DNA of 64,000 nucleotides, taken from the NCBI RefSeq assembly GCF_018199995.1, contig NZ_CP073578.1, positions 3,286,001 through 3,350,000 on the forward strand, given 5' to 3'. Every line of letters begins with the position of its first letter. Position 1 is the first letter of the stretch. Source of the stretch: Photobacterium sp. GJ3. GTDB lineage: Bacteria; Pseudomonadota; Gammaproteobacteria; Enterobacterales; Vibrionaceae. Below are positions 44,532 through 54,251 of this stretch, piece by piece. The position numbers were made by a program, and so were the translations under genes. The notes under the pieces were generated by a model. The model was given only the letters and a program-made list of their open reading frames with translations, searched no databases and was not told the DNA's origin.

Positions 44532-45278
44532 TTAATCATCGTGCTGTTCGTCCGTCTCCGCCCGGATATAGAAGCGGGTAAAGAACAAACCGACTTCAAA
44601 CAGCAGACACATGGGCACAGCCAGCAAGGTCTGCGAAATAATATCCGGCGGGGTCAGTAACATCCCGGCCACAAAGGCGGCCACGATAATATAAGGCCGT
44701 TTCTTGCGCAGGCTTTGCGGATCGGTCGCACCGGTCCAGCACAGCAGAATAATCGCGACCGGGATTTCAAAAGCAATCCCGAAGGCCAGAAACAACGCCA
44801 GCACAAAATCGAGATAACTGGCGATGTCCGTCGCAACCTGTACGCCTTCCGGGGCAATATTCGTAAAGAAACTGAAGACCAGCGGAAACACCACGAAATA
44901 GGCAAAAGCCACACCGCAGTAAAACAGCAGCGAACTGGAAAACAGCAGCGGCATAACCAGGCGACGTTCATGCTTGTACAAACCCGGGGCAACAAACGCC
45001 CAGATTTGATACAGGATCAATGGCACCGCCAGAAACACCGAAGTGACCAGCGTCAACTTAATTGGCGTAAAAAAAGGCGACGCCACATCTGTGGCTATCA
45101 TGCTGGTGCCTTCAGGCATCCGCTCCACCAGTGGCGCAGCCAGCAGACTGTAGATGTCGTTGGCAAACCACACCAGACAGAGAAACACCACCAGCACACT
45201 CAATACAGAACGAAGCAGTCGGTTTCGCAGTTCCAGCAGATGACTGAATAAAGGCTGGGTATCTTCCACACTCGACAT
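44532..45278 (-). CDS. tatC: Twin-arginine translocase subunit TatC
   Basis: This 248-aa protein has six TM helices, starts with a cytoplasmic [21 protein letters not shown], and contains [38 protein letters not shown] in its conserved first loop region. TatC is the receptor for twin-arginine signal peptides and assembles with TatB and TatA. The gene starts 6 nt after tatB. The acidic tail [10 protein letters not shown] is typical. Confidence 0.97.
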   Translation of the reverse strand: MSSVEDTQPLFSHLLELRNRLLRSVLSVLVVFLCLVWFANDIYSLLAAPLVERMPEGTSMIATDVASPFFTPIKLTLVTSVFLAVPLILYQIWAFVAPGLYKHERRLVMPLLFSSSLLFYCGVAFAYFVVFPLVFSFFTNIAPEGVQVATDIASYLDFVLALFLAFGIAFEIPVAIILLCWTGATDPQSLRKKRPYIIVAAFVAGMLLTPPDIISQTLLAVPMCLLFEVGLFFTRFYIRAETDEQHDD

Positions 45279-45284
45279 GAAGCG

Positions 45285-45701
45285 TTATTTATCCTGTTGT
45301 TGCGATGAGGAGGCTGGCTTAGATTCCGTTGCCGCATCCTTCAAAGGAGAGTCCGCTTGCTGCGATTCAATATCCGCCGCATGTTCAGGCTCAATGGCAG
45401 GCTCAGATTTCGCATAAGGCCGCTGTACCGAGGCAGCTGCTTCCCTGAGTTCTTCCACCGATTTTTGTAAATCCGGTGCCAGATCCTGCATCCCCGCCTG
45501 CTCGGCCTTTTTCAGATCCTGGTGCAGCTCGTGAATTTTCAGCTCCTGTGACAGCTCAGTCTTCACCGCCGTCGCCATATTTCTGGCCGCATTGACCCAG
45601 CGAGACACCGAACGGATGGCCACGGGCAAGCGTTCCGGCCCGAGGACAATCAAGCCGACGACCCCGATCAGAATCAGTTCCCAGAACCCGATATCAAACA
45701 C
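45285..45701 (-). CDS. tatB: Sec-independent translocase subunit TatB
   Basis: This 138-aa protein has the N-terminal helix [20 protein letters not shown] followed by [16 protein letters not shown], the TatB signature, including the conserved Glu and Pro. A long amphipathic helix and an acidic/Gln-rich variable tail follow. It forms the TatBC substrate receptor. It starts 3 nt after tatA. Confidence 0.96.
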   Translation of the reverse strand: MFDIGFWELILIGVVGLIVLGPERLPVAIRSVSRWVNAARNMATAVKTELSQELKIHELHQDLKKAEQAGMQDLAPDLQKSVEELREAAASVQRPYAKSEPAIEPEHAADIESQQADSPLKDAATESKPASSSQQQDK

Positions 45702-45704
45702 GTG

Positions 45705-45950
45705 TTAAACCTGCTCTTTATCTTTTGGGCCTTTCTGCGGTTCAGCCGCGTCCTTCTTATCAGCCAGTGACTTCTGTTCGAAGTCGGCATCGGCCTGATT
45801 TTTCTTCTCGTCGTCGTCATTCAGTGCTTTTTTGAAGCCTTTCACGGCAGATCCCAAATCACCACCCATAGAGCGCAGCTTTTTGGTTCCGAACAACAAC
45901 ACAATGATCAGAGCAACAATTAGCAGTTGCCAGATACTGATTCCACCCAT
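45705..45950 (-). CDS. tatA: Sec-independent translocase subunit TatA
   Basis: This 81-aa protein has [20 protein letters not shown], then [23 protein letters not shown], the TatA signature with FGTKKL hinge. The charged C-tail ([10 protein letters not shown]) is typical. TatA oligomers form the passage for folded proteins. It is the first gene of tatABC, 56 bp after ubiB. Confidence 0.97.
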   Translation of the reverse strand: MGGISIWQLLIVALIIVLLFGTKKLRSMGGDLGSAVKGFKKALNDDDEKKNQADADFEQKSLADKKDAAEPQKGPKDKEQV

Positions 45951-46005
45951 GTTTACCTATCCTTTTATTCCTGAGAAAGCCATGTTGCCCAAGGCAGCAT
46001 CGCCG

Positions 46006-47642
46006 TTATTTCGTATAAGCACGCCAGCCCATCAACCAGAATAAAGCACCAGCTGAAGCCGATAAGGCCGGATAAAGATTAACCTGACTATCCAAAAGTA
46101 TGGCAGAACATATGATCAGGGTCGCGCCGACACCAAAACAAAACCTTGCCTGGCCCTGCTGGCGGCGGCTGGACATGTAATTGTCGTACAGCTTATCAAT
46201 CCGCTGATTCATTACCTTGCCCTGGCGCAAACTGTCATAAAGAAGTTCCGGCAGTTCTGGCAATTTTTCAGCCCAGAACGGCGCTTTCTCCCGTACGGCA
46301 CCGATGATGGCCTGCGGCCCCACCTGACGTGACATCCAGTCCTCTAAAAACGGCTTGGCCGTATCCCAGAGATCCAGTTGCGGGTAAAGCTGACGTCCCA
46401 AGCCTTCCACATAGAGCAGGGTTTTCTGCAACAGCACCAGCTGCGGCTGGACTTCCATGTTGAAACGGCGTGCGGTATTAAACAGATTCAGCAGCACATG
46501 GCCAAACGAAATATCTGCCAGTGGCTTTTCAAAGATCGGTTCACACACGGTGCGGATGGCAAATTCAAACTCATCCACATTGGTATCGTGCGGTACCCAG
46601 CCCGAATCCACATGCAGTTCGGCGACCTTGCGGTAATCGCGATGGAAAAATGCCAGCAGGTTTTCAGCCAGATAGCGTTTATCTTCCCGGTTCAGCGTCC
46701 CGACAATGCCAAAATCCAGTGCAATCCACTGCGGATCTGCCGGATTTTTGTGCGACACAAAAATGTTTCCCGGATGCATGTCGGCATGGAAAAAGCTGTC
46801 GCGGAAGACCTGGGTAAAAAAGACATTCACCGCTTTTTCCGACAGTAACTTCATGTCCGTGCCATTGGCTTTTAAGGCCTCAACATCAGAAACCTGAATA
46901 CCATAAATGCGTTCCATGACAAGAAGATTACTGTGCGAATAATCCGTAAAAACTTCAGGCACATAGAGCGAGTCGCTGCCATCAAAGTTGCGGCGCAGCT
47001 GGATCGCATTAGCCGCTTCACGCATCAGATCCAGCTCATCGAGCAGGGTCTTTTCGTATTCGCGGATCACTTCTACCGGACGCAGGCGACGGGCCTCAGG
47101 CACAAAACGAGCCACCAGACGGGCCATGCGGTACATGAGTTTCATGTCGGCCTGAATGACCGGCAGAATATCCGGACGAATGACTTTAATGACCACTTCA
47201 CGGCCATTGGCTTTCAGGGTCGCCGTGTGAACCTGGGCAATGGAGGCCGAAGCGAGCGGTGTCTGATCGAAGTCGCTGAACCACTGTTCCAGCGGCCCCC
47301 AAGGGATTTCTCAATTTGCTGACGTGCTAAGGCACCATCAAACGGAGCCACGCGATCCTGTAACAGTGCCAGTTGATCTGCGATATGTGGCGGGAACAGA
47401 TCACGCCGGGTCGACATCATCTGGCCAAATTTGATCCATACCGGACCGAGAGACTGAAGCGCCAGACGCAGCCGCTCACCCAGACATTTGTCCGGATGCT
47501 GATTCCGCACCCAGAACAGGCTCTTCCGCATGAGTTTGGGCAGCCGGGTACGCGGGTCATCCGGCAGTAAATCATCCAGCCCGTACCGGAGCTGTACGGC
47601 AGTGATCTGATACAGACGCTTAATTTCTGAAAAACGACTCAT
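46006..47642 (-). pseudogene. ubiB: ubiB, ubiquinone-synthesis kinase-like protein, with a one-base frameshift
   Basis: The two frames (47642 to about 47300, then about 47300 to 46006) together give a normal ~545-aa UbiB. The N-terminal part has [16 protein letters not shown] and the KxGQ-type motif [17 protein letters not shown]. The C-terminal part has [34 protein letters not shown] and two C-terminal TM helices. A run of five C at 47296-47300 must be six to restore [13 protein letters not shown] and [10 protein letters not shown]. UbiB is an atypical ATPase needed for ubiquinone synthesis. A real loss would hurt respiration, so a sequencing or assembly error in the homopolymer is more likely. 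Confidence 0.9.
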
Positions 47643-47647
47643 GATGC

Positions 47648-48271
47648 TCAGGCTGTAGTTGGTTGGGCCAGCCGATCTGCCAGCTGATTGATTCGGGCTT
47701 CAAGGCGCGCCAGTTGCGAGGCCGCGTCGTCGACCTGATCGGCAAAGTGAGCGATTTCCAGCGCCGGCGGTGCCAGTCGCCACTCTTCCGTCATTACTTC
47801 GCCTAAATCGCGACGGCGTGCCTGGGCATGATCACGCAAACCCGCCAGCTTTTGCTTGGCGCCGCTCACCACCGTATGGGCAACCACATCGCCGGTGTAA
47901 CGGGATAACCGCTCTGCCACATCCGGCTTCAGGCCACTGAGCAGCGCTGAAAATTGCTGGGCGAGCTGGATATCCCCTTCCAGAGCCAGCTTGTCCGCTT
48001 TAATCAGCTGGGTCAGGTTCGCCTGCTCCCGCAGTTCCGGCAATGCGGCCAGACTGAGCGACAAACGACACTGGGTTTCCCCTTCATACACCGCCAGCAC
48101 ATCGATTTGCTGGCTGAAGATGAAATAAAATTGTTTGCCCAGCTCATGAATCCGGACACTGATCACTTTGCCTCGCAGACGGGTCAGCCGACGCTGGCTG
48201 GCTTCGTCGTCTTTGAGCAGCGTATTCAGGGCAGTTTCCACCACACCGGTGAGAAGCGCATCAACTGGCAT
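47648..48271 (-). CDS. ubiJ: Ubiquinone biosynthesis accessory factor UbiJ
   Basis: The ATG at 48271 (GAGG 5 nt upstream) gives 207 aa with an SCP2 sterol-carrier-like N-terminal domain ([38 protein letters not shown]). A C-terminal helical coiled coil follows ([22 protein letters not shown]). UbiJ binds lipid ubiquinone intermediates within the Ubi complex. The longer frame to 48310 overlaps the ubiE end and is unlikely. Gene order ubiE-ubiJ-ubiB is standard. Confidence 0.93.
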   Translation of the reverse strand: MPVDALLTGVVETALNTLLKDDEASQRRLTRLRGKVISVRIHELGKQFYFIFSQQIDVLAVYEGETQCRLSLSLAALPELREQANLTQLIKADKLALEGDIQLAQQFSALLSGLKPDVAERLSRYTGDVVAHTVVSGAKQKLAGLRDHAQARRRDLGEVMTEEWRLAPPALEIAHFADQVDDAASQLARLEARINQLADRLAQPTTA

Positions 48272-48278
48272 CAGGACC

Positions 48279-49031
48279 TCAGAACTTGTAACCACGATGC
48301 AGCGCGACAATACCGCCTGTCATGTTATGGTAGCTGGTTTGCTCGAATCCCGCGTCCTGCATCATGCCTTCCAGCGTCGGCTGATCCGGATGCATCCGGA
48401 TGGACTCCGCCAGATAACGGTAGCTTTCTGCATCGCCGACCACCATTTCGCCGACACGCGGCAGGATATGGAACGAATAGGCATCGTAGAGCTTCGACAG
48501 CGGATCAATCACGGGTTTGGAGAATTCCAGCACCAGCAAACGGCCACCCGGCTTCAGTACCCGGAACATGGAGCGCAGCGCTTTGTCTTTGTCTGTGACG
48601 TTACGCAGACAGAAACTGATGGTGATGCAGTCAAAGTAGTCATCCGGGAACGGCAGTTCTTCGGCATTGGCCTGCACATAGGCAACGTTGCCGACAATTC
48701 CGCGATCCCGCAACTTGCTGCGACCGACTTTCAGCATCGAATTGTTGATGTCTGCCAGCACAATCTGACCATCTTCACCGACCATGCGGGAGAATTTCGC
48801 GGCCAGATCCCCGGTACCACCGCCCAGATCCAGCACACGATGGCCACGACGGACACCACTGCAATCAATGGTGAAACGCTTCCACAGACGATGAATGCCC
48901 ATCGACATCAGGTCGTTCATCAGATCGTATTTGTCTGCTACCGAGTGAAACACTTCCGCAACCAGCTGCGCTTTCTCATCTTTGGCCACCTTCCGGTAAC
49001 CAAAATCAGTCGTTTGTGTAGGTTCAGTCAT
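48279..49031 (-). CDS. ubiE: Ubiquinone/menaquinone C-methyltransferase UbiE
   Basis: This 250-aa SAM-dependent methyltransferase starts [20 protein letters not shown]. It shows [19 protein letters not shown], the SAM site [36 protein letters not shown] and [20 protein letters not shown]. It methylates demethylmenaquinone and a ubiquinone precursor. It heads the ubiE-ubiJ-ubiB group and follows rmuC by 47 bp. Confidence 0.97.
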   Translation of the reverse strand: MTEPTQTTDFGYRKVAKDEKAQLVAEVFHSVADKYDLMNDLMSMGIHRLWKRFTIDCSGVRRGHRVLDLGGGTGDLAAKFSRMVGEDGQIVLADINNSMLKVGRSKLRDRGIVGNVAYVQANAEELPFPDDYFDCITISFCLRNVTDKDKALRSMFRVLKPGGRLLVLEFSKPVIDPLSKLYDAYSFHILPRVGEMVVGDAESYRYLAESIRMHPDQPTLEGMMQDAGFEQTSYHNMTGGIVALHRGYKF

Positions 49032-49078
49032 GCTCGTTCCATCAAATTCGTTTTATGGGCCGTAGTTTACTTGAAGCG

Positions 49079-50605
49079 TCATGGTGTGTCATTCACCGTC
49101 TCGGTGATGCCGTGCACAGCCTCACTGTCTTGCAGAGCACGTTCCGTCACCGACAGCGGCAGATCCCGTTTCACCTCCACGCCCAGTTCCTTAAAGCTTT
49201 CGGCCTGACGGATAATATTGCCCCGTCCGGACGCCAGCTTATTCATCGCCCCCTGATAACTCAGGCTGGCTTTATCCAGCGCACCGCCCACCTGCTCCAT
49301 ATCCGAAACAAACAGCCGCAGCTTGTCGTACAGTTTTCCGGCCCGCTCGGCAATCTGCCGGGCATTCTGGTTCTGGCGTTCGTTGCGCCACAGGTTATTG
49401 ATGGTTCGCAGCGCCACCAGCAGTGTGGTCGGGCTGACCAGCATGATATTGCTGTCCATGGCATCACGGATCAGCGCCGGATCGGCTTCAACCGCCGCCT
49501 GAAACGCCGGTTCGACCGGAATAAACATCAGCACATAATCCAGACTGCGCACCCCATGTAGCTGATGATAATCCTTACGACTCAGGCCTCGGATATGACC
49601 GCGCAGCGAGGTCAGGTGCTCACTCAGAGCCTTGTCCCGCTCCACCTGAGTCTCGGCATGAAAATAACGCTCATACGCCACCAGCGACATCTTGGCGTCA
49701 ATCACCACATCTTTGTCCTGCGGCAGATGCACCACCACGTCTGGCTGATAGCGCTTGCCATGACTGTCTTCCAGGTTCACCTGCGTCCGGTATTCATGGC
49801 CTTCGCGCAGGCCGGATTCCGTCAGCACCCGCGACAGCACCACTTCTCCCCAGTTACCCTGCGCTTTATTGTCTCCCTTCAGCGCCTGCGTCAGATTCAC
49901 CGCTTCCCGGGCCATCTGCTCGTTCAGCAACTTGAGGCTGTTAATTTCGTGCACCAGCGTATGCCGCTCACGGGCTTCATGGCTGAAACTGTCGTTGATC
50001 TGCTTGCGAAACCCTTCCAACTGCTCTTTCAGCGGGCTGAGTAACCCGTCCAGACTGAGCTTATTCTGCGCATCCACGCTCCGGCTTTTCTGTTCGAACA
50101 GGCGGTTGGCCAGGCTTTCAAACTGCTGTTGCAGCCGGGTTTCAGCGTTTTCCAGCAACTGAATTTTTTCATGCGATGCTTTCTGCTCCTCCCGGTAACG
50201 GGTCTGCAGTTCACGCAGATCCGCTGCCAGGCCGTATTCAGACTGCCGGGATGCCTCCAGCCGTTCAGTCAGCGCCTGATGTTCCTGACGCAGGGTTTCG
50301 AGATAACGCAGCTTTTCAACCGCCGCCGCCAGCCGGGCATGCATCTGGCGCAGTTCATTGCTGAGCCGGTCCCGCTCGACATCCAGTGTGTCCAGTTCCT
50401 GCTGTTGCTCAGCCAGTTCCTGACGCAGTTGCTGCTCTCGCTGCTGGGCCAACCGGGTTTCCGCCTCCAGCTGACGCTGCCAGATCTCGGCCTGCTGGCG
50501 CAATCGCCCCTGAAACCAGGCCGCTGTTGCCCCGCCCGCTGCGACGGCCGCGGTAATCGCCGCTGCCAGCCACTGACCATTCTCACTGAGCCATTCACCC
50601 ATCAT
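49079..50605 (-). CDS. rmuC: DNA recombination protein RmuC
   Basis: This 508-aa protein has a short N-terminal hydrophobic helix (GQWLAAAITAAVAAGGATAA) and a long coiled coil to about residue 200. A PD-(D/E)XK-like RmuC domain follows (GNWGEVVLSRVLTESGL, RYQPDVVVHLPQDKDVVIDA, and K-M-S-L). RmuC limits recombination between inverted repeats. Its place just upstream of ubiE is widely conserved. Confidence 0.93.
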   Translation of the reverse strand: MMGEWLSENGQWLAAAITAAVAAGGATAAWFQGRLRQQAEIWQRQLEAETRLAQQREQQLRQELAEQQQELDTLDVERDRLSNELRQMHARLAAAVEKLRYLETLRQEHQALTERLEASRQSEYGLAADLRELQTRYREEQKASHEKIQLLENAETRLQQQFESLANRLFEQKSRSVDAQNKLSLDGLLSPLKEQLEGFRKQINDSFSHEARERHTLVHEINSLKLLNEQMAREAVNLTQALKGDNKAQGNWGEVVLSRVLTESGLREGHEYRTQVNLEDSHGKRYQPDVVVHLPQDKDVVIDAKMSLVAYERYFHAETQVERDKALSEHLTSLRGHIRGLSRKDYHQLHGVRSLDYVLMFIPVEPAFQAAVEADPALIRDAMDSNIMLVSPTTLLVALRTINNLWRNERQNQNARQIAERAGKLYDKLRLFVSDMEQVGGALDKASLSYQGAMNKLASGRGNIIRQAESFKELGVEVKRDLPLSVTERALQDSEAVHGITETVNDTP

Positions 50606-50815
50606 TGAACCGTTTCCCGCCTGACTTCATTTACTTCGATAGAATAAGGCTAAAAAGATACTGGATAAATGTCCAGATATTGTCTGCATCAAACTGAGAT
50701 CGCGGCGGCATCCTGTGCTGGCTGACTAAGCACAAATGGCATAAACTGACGGTTTTTACGGCAGGAGACCAACAACGATCCTGCCACCCCACCGCCAGCA
50801 GCAGGAAGCCGCAGT

Positions 50816-51721
50816 ATGCAGGAAAAGAAAGCGCTCGGATTCGGCCTCGCCGCCGTCCTTTTATGGTCCACCGTCGCCACCGCCTTCAAAATCACTCTGA
50901 ATTATTTTTCACCCGTTCAGATGGTGGCTGCGGCCAGCGTCGTCTCTGCGATTGCCCTGCTGGTGATTGCCGGTTTTCAGGGCAAGCTCAGCCTGCTGCT
51001 GCCAACACTGCGTGCCCGGCCGTTTTATTACCTGATGCTCGGCCTGATCAATCCGTGCATCTATTATCTGGTGCTGTTTCAGGCCTATGAATTACTGCCG
51101 GCCTCGCAGGCCCAACCGCTGAATTACAGCTGGGCGATCACCCTGACGCTGATGGCTGCGGTTTTTCTCGGTCAGAAAATCCGGCCGCAGGACTGGGTGG
51201 CCTGTCTGTTCGGTTATCTGGGCGTGGTGGTGATCGCCACCAAAGGGGATCTGATGGCGTTGCAGTTCGACAGTCCGCTCGGCGTCACGCTGGCCCTGCT
51301 GTCGACCCTGCTCTGGGCACTGTTCTGGATTCTGAATACCAAGAATCAGGCCGATCCCGTCGTGGGTGTCCTGCTGGGTTTTCTGCTGTCGCTGCCGTGC
51401 TCGGTCGGTCTGAGTCTCGTGATGGGCGGCTGGCAACCCATTCCCTGGCAGGGCTGGCTGGCTGTGACTTATGTCGGCCTGTTTGAAATGGGGATCACCT
51501 TTGTGCTTTGGCTCAACGCCATGAAGCTGACGCGCAATACCGCCAAACTGAGTAACCTGATCTTCCTGTCGCCTTTCATTTCTCTGATGCTGCTGGCCAC
51601 CATCATTGGCGAGACAATCCATCCGGCAACCTTAGTGGGTTTGGTGATGATTATCATCGGCCTGCTGATTCAGCAATGGCGCGGTAAAGCCAAGTCCGAA
51701 GATGCCAACGCCTCCTGCTGA
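50816..51721 (+). CDS. EamA-family (DMT) transporter
   Basis: This 301-aa protein has ten TM helices in two EamA halves: GLAAVLLWSTVATAFKITL and LLSTLLWALFWILNTKNQAD. Other family features are PLNYSWAITLTLMAAVFLGQ and FEMGITFVLWLNAMKLT. The drug/metabolite transporter family exports metabolites or amino acids; the substrate cannot be read from sequence. It is monocistronic and convergent with the Bcr/CflA gene. Confidence 0.88.
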   Translation: MQEKKALGFGLAAVLLWSTVATAFKITLNYFSPVQMVAAASVVSAIALLVIAGFQGKLSLLLPTLRARPFYYLMLGLINPCIYYLVLFQAYELLPASQAQPLNYSWAITLTLMAAVFLGQKIRPQDWVACLFGYLGVVVIATKGDLMALQFDSPLGVTLALLSTLLWALFWILNTKNQADPVVGVLLGFLLSLPCSVGLSLVMGGWQPIPWQGWLAVTYVGLFEMGITFVLWLNAMKLTRNTAKLSNLIFLSPFISLMLLATIIGETIHPATLVGLVMIIIGLLIQQWRGKAKSEDANASC

Positions 51722-51741
51722 GTGAGTGGAACAAATACCTG

Positions 51742-51771
51742 AAAAAAAGGCCTGTCACCAAGTGACAGGCC
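51742..51771 (-). terminator. Terminator of the Bcr/CflA gene
   Basis: On the minus strand GGCCTGTCAC, loop TTG, GTGACAGGCCTTTTTTT: a perfect 10-bp stem plus T run. It can also form on the plus strand after the EamA gene but lacks a T run there. Confidence 0.85.
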
Positions 51772-51847
51772 AAGCGAGAGTTGAAGGGTTGTCGAGACCC
51801 AGCGCCTTTTTCGGGCGTCTAGTTATATGCCAAAAATGGTTCTGTTG

Positions 51848-53050
51848 TTATTCCTGAGCCGGAGCCGGATGCCACTGGCGACCGCGACGGGACAGCAAAA
51901 TCAGCAGGCCCGGCAACAGCATCAGCATCTGGAACGTCAGCAGCAGCGGCGGTGTCAGATCCAGTCGCTGTGTCAGGCTGACCATCAGGCCCGCACCGCT
52001 CATCTGGAACAGGCCCAGCATCGCCGCAGCGGTTCCGGCACGGTCGCCAAACGGAGCCAGCGCTTTTCCGGCCGCCGACCCCAGCACAAAAGCAAAGCCA
52101 AACGAGCTCATGAAGATCGGCAGCATAAAGGCCCAGGCTGTTGAGATATCTTTCAGAATCAGCATCATCCCGCCAGACACCGTCAGCATCGCCAGACCAG
52201 ACATCAGAGTCCGGCGGGAGCCCACCTTATCCATACATTTCGGCGCGACCATGCAGGCAATAATATTGAGCACAGCATTGATACCGAACCACAAGGTGAA
52301 CTGACCCATGTCCAGCCCCAGATGCACCATCAGCCACATCGGCGCTGAAGTCACATAGGCAAGAATCACCGCCATCGCCAGCATGGCCATGGAAGCATGA
52401 AAGACAAACACCGGCTCACGCAGCACAGACACATAGCGGGACGGACTGAACATCGCACCGCTGACAAAGGTATCTGCCGGACGGGTTTCCTTGAAGAAAG
52501 TCGTCAGCAGCGCCCCGGCCACTACCGCAAACCCCGCCATAAAGCTGAAGTTAGCGCGCCAGCCGAATTCATGGGTCAGCCAGGAGCCCAGCAGAGGAGC
52601 CAGCGCCGGAATAAAACAAATTGCACCGTTCAGATAACTGATCATCCGGCCGCTCCGCTCCGGACCAAAACTGTCCCGCACGGCGGCAAACGCAGCCACC
52701 GACGTCGCACAGGCACCGAAGCCCTGCAGGAAACGGGCAAGCAGCATGATATCCAGCGACTGCGCCACATAGGCCAGCGTGGAACTCATGGCATACACAG
52801 CCACCCCGATCAGGGCGATGGGACGACGACCAAAACGGTCCGCCAGCGGGCCGGCAAAGACCTGTCCAAGACCCAGGCTGAACATAAACCAGGTCACCGT
52901 ATCCTGAACCAGCGTTGCATCCACGGCAAAACTATCGGCCATGGCCGGAAGCGCAGGCAGGTAAATATCGATAGCCAGCGGGCTAAACAGCACCAGCAGG
53001 ACCATCAGTGCCACGATGCGGCGGTTTGATGCAGACGATTCAGGCTTCAT
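51848..53050 (-). CDS. Bcr/CflA-family multidrug efflux MFS transporter
   Basis: This 400-aa protein has twelve TM helices. It has DIYLPALPAMADSF, GQVFAGPLADRFGRRPIALIG (motif A), RFLQGFGACATSVAAFAAVRD and a FGWRANFSFMA segment, the pattern of drug:H+ antiporter-1 Bcr/CflA proteins. Likely role is export of drugs or metabolites across the inner membrane. It is divergent from a LysR-type gene that may control it. Confidence 0.9.
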   Translation of the reverse strand: MKPESSASNRRIVALMVLLVLFSPLAIDIYLPALPAMADSFAVDATLVQDTVTWFMFSLGLGQVFAGPLADRFGRRPIALIGVAVYAMSSTLAYVAQSLDIMLLARFLQGFGACATSVAAFAAVRDSFGPERSGRMISYLNGAICFIPALAPLLGSWLTHEFGWRANFSFMAGFAVVAGALLTTFFKETRPADTFVSGAMFSPSRYVSVLREPVFVFHASMAMLAMAVILAYVTSAPMWLMVHLGLDMGQFTLWFGINAVLNIIACMVAPKCMDKVGSRRTLMSGLAMLTVSGGMMLILKDISTAWAFMLPIFMSSFGFAFVLGSAAGKALAPFGDRAGTAAAMLGLFQMSGAGLMVSLTQRLDLTPPLLLTFQMLMLLPGLLILLSRRGRQWHPAPAQE

Positions 53051-53170
53051 TCACAGGTTCCTCTCCAAAGACCGCGCCAGTGTAAGGACTTCGTGATATG
53101 AATTAAAATGGTTTATATTCACTGTGAAGTTTCCATTTTGGAATATCTTAACCGAATCACGGATCTTGCA

Positions 53171-54129
53171 ATGACTGTAGATAAACTCGCCCGGCTCGAC
53201 CTGAACTTGCTGGTCTGCCTGCATGTCCTGCTGCAGGAGTGCAGCGTCACCCGTGCGGCACAACGCCTTTGCCTGAGCCAGTCGGCTGTCAGCAAAAGTC
53301 TGGCGCGGCTGCGCGAGCAGTTTAATGATGCCCTGTTCGTCCGCAGCGCCCATGGGTTGCTGCCGACCCCCGGGCCAAAAGCCTGCAACCTGTGCTGGAA
53401 AAACTGTTGCAGGACATTGAAAACCTGACCGAACCGGCGGAGTTCGTACCGCAAAACAGCGACCGGCATTTCAAAATGTCACTGGTTGAAAGTGCCTACC
53501 CGCTGCTGATGCCGCGCTTTCTGGGGGAAATTTTCAGTCAGGGGCCGAACATCCTGCTGGATACCCATGCCTGGGAGCCGGACACGTTCGATAAAATGCT
53601 GCGCGGCGAAATCGACTTTGGGATCACCGGCAAAGATCTCAATCCGCTGGATGCCCAACTCACCCTGATGCCCCCCAAGGGGATTCTGTTTCAGGAACTG
53701 CACCGCGATACCCAGCGCTGTATCGTGCGGCCCGGCCATCCGGTTCTGGCGCTGCATGCGGATGGGCAGTGGAATCAAAGCAATTACCTGCGTCAGCGAC
53801 ATATTCAGGTCCGCTGCGGCCGGGATGACCGCTGGCTGCTGGACTACAAACTGGCAGAGCAGGGCTTGCAACGCGATATCGCCATGTATGTGCCAGACTT
53901 TAACAGTGCCGCCAGCCTATGTACCCATACTGACCTAATTTTTACGGCCCCCAGCCATTTTGCCGATTATGTCGCGGCTCAGCTCAATTTGGTCGTGTTG
54001 CCATTACCCACAGCACTTCCTGCTATGGCGTACACGCTTTTCTGGCCAAAACATCAGGAAAATGACTCAGGCCATAGATGGTTAAGGCAGATCATCGTTA
54101 ACGGATGCCGCGAATTGTCTAGCCGATAA
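53171..54129 (+). pseudogene. LysR-type regulator with a one-base frameshift
   Basis: The N-terminal frame from the ATG at 53171 encodes a LysR winged helix ([40 protein letters not shown]). The second frame to 54129 carries the effector domain (FKMSLVESAYPLLMPRFLG, GEIDFGITGKDLN). Five C at 53367-53371 should be six to join them as [20 protein letters not shown]. The repaired protein has about 319 aa, normal for the family. The gene is divergent from the Bcr/CflA transporter, the usual layout of a LysR regulator and its target. The fault lies in a homopolymer, so an error is possible. Confidence 0.85.
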
Positions 54130-54251
54130 TTGCAGGCGCCAGCCAAAAGCGCTACCGTAACCGGATCAGCTTGCTGCCGTCGTCAGGGTGATTAAGGCAC
54201 AGGCTTGGCGCATCCCCCTGGGATGACCTCAACAAAAAGGAATAGAGACAG

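Noticed and set aside
44414..44599. 61-codon minus-strand frame spanning the tatC end and terminator
   Set aside because: Runs through the tatC terminator hairpin; the composition is not protein-like.
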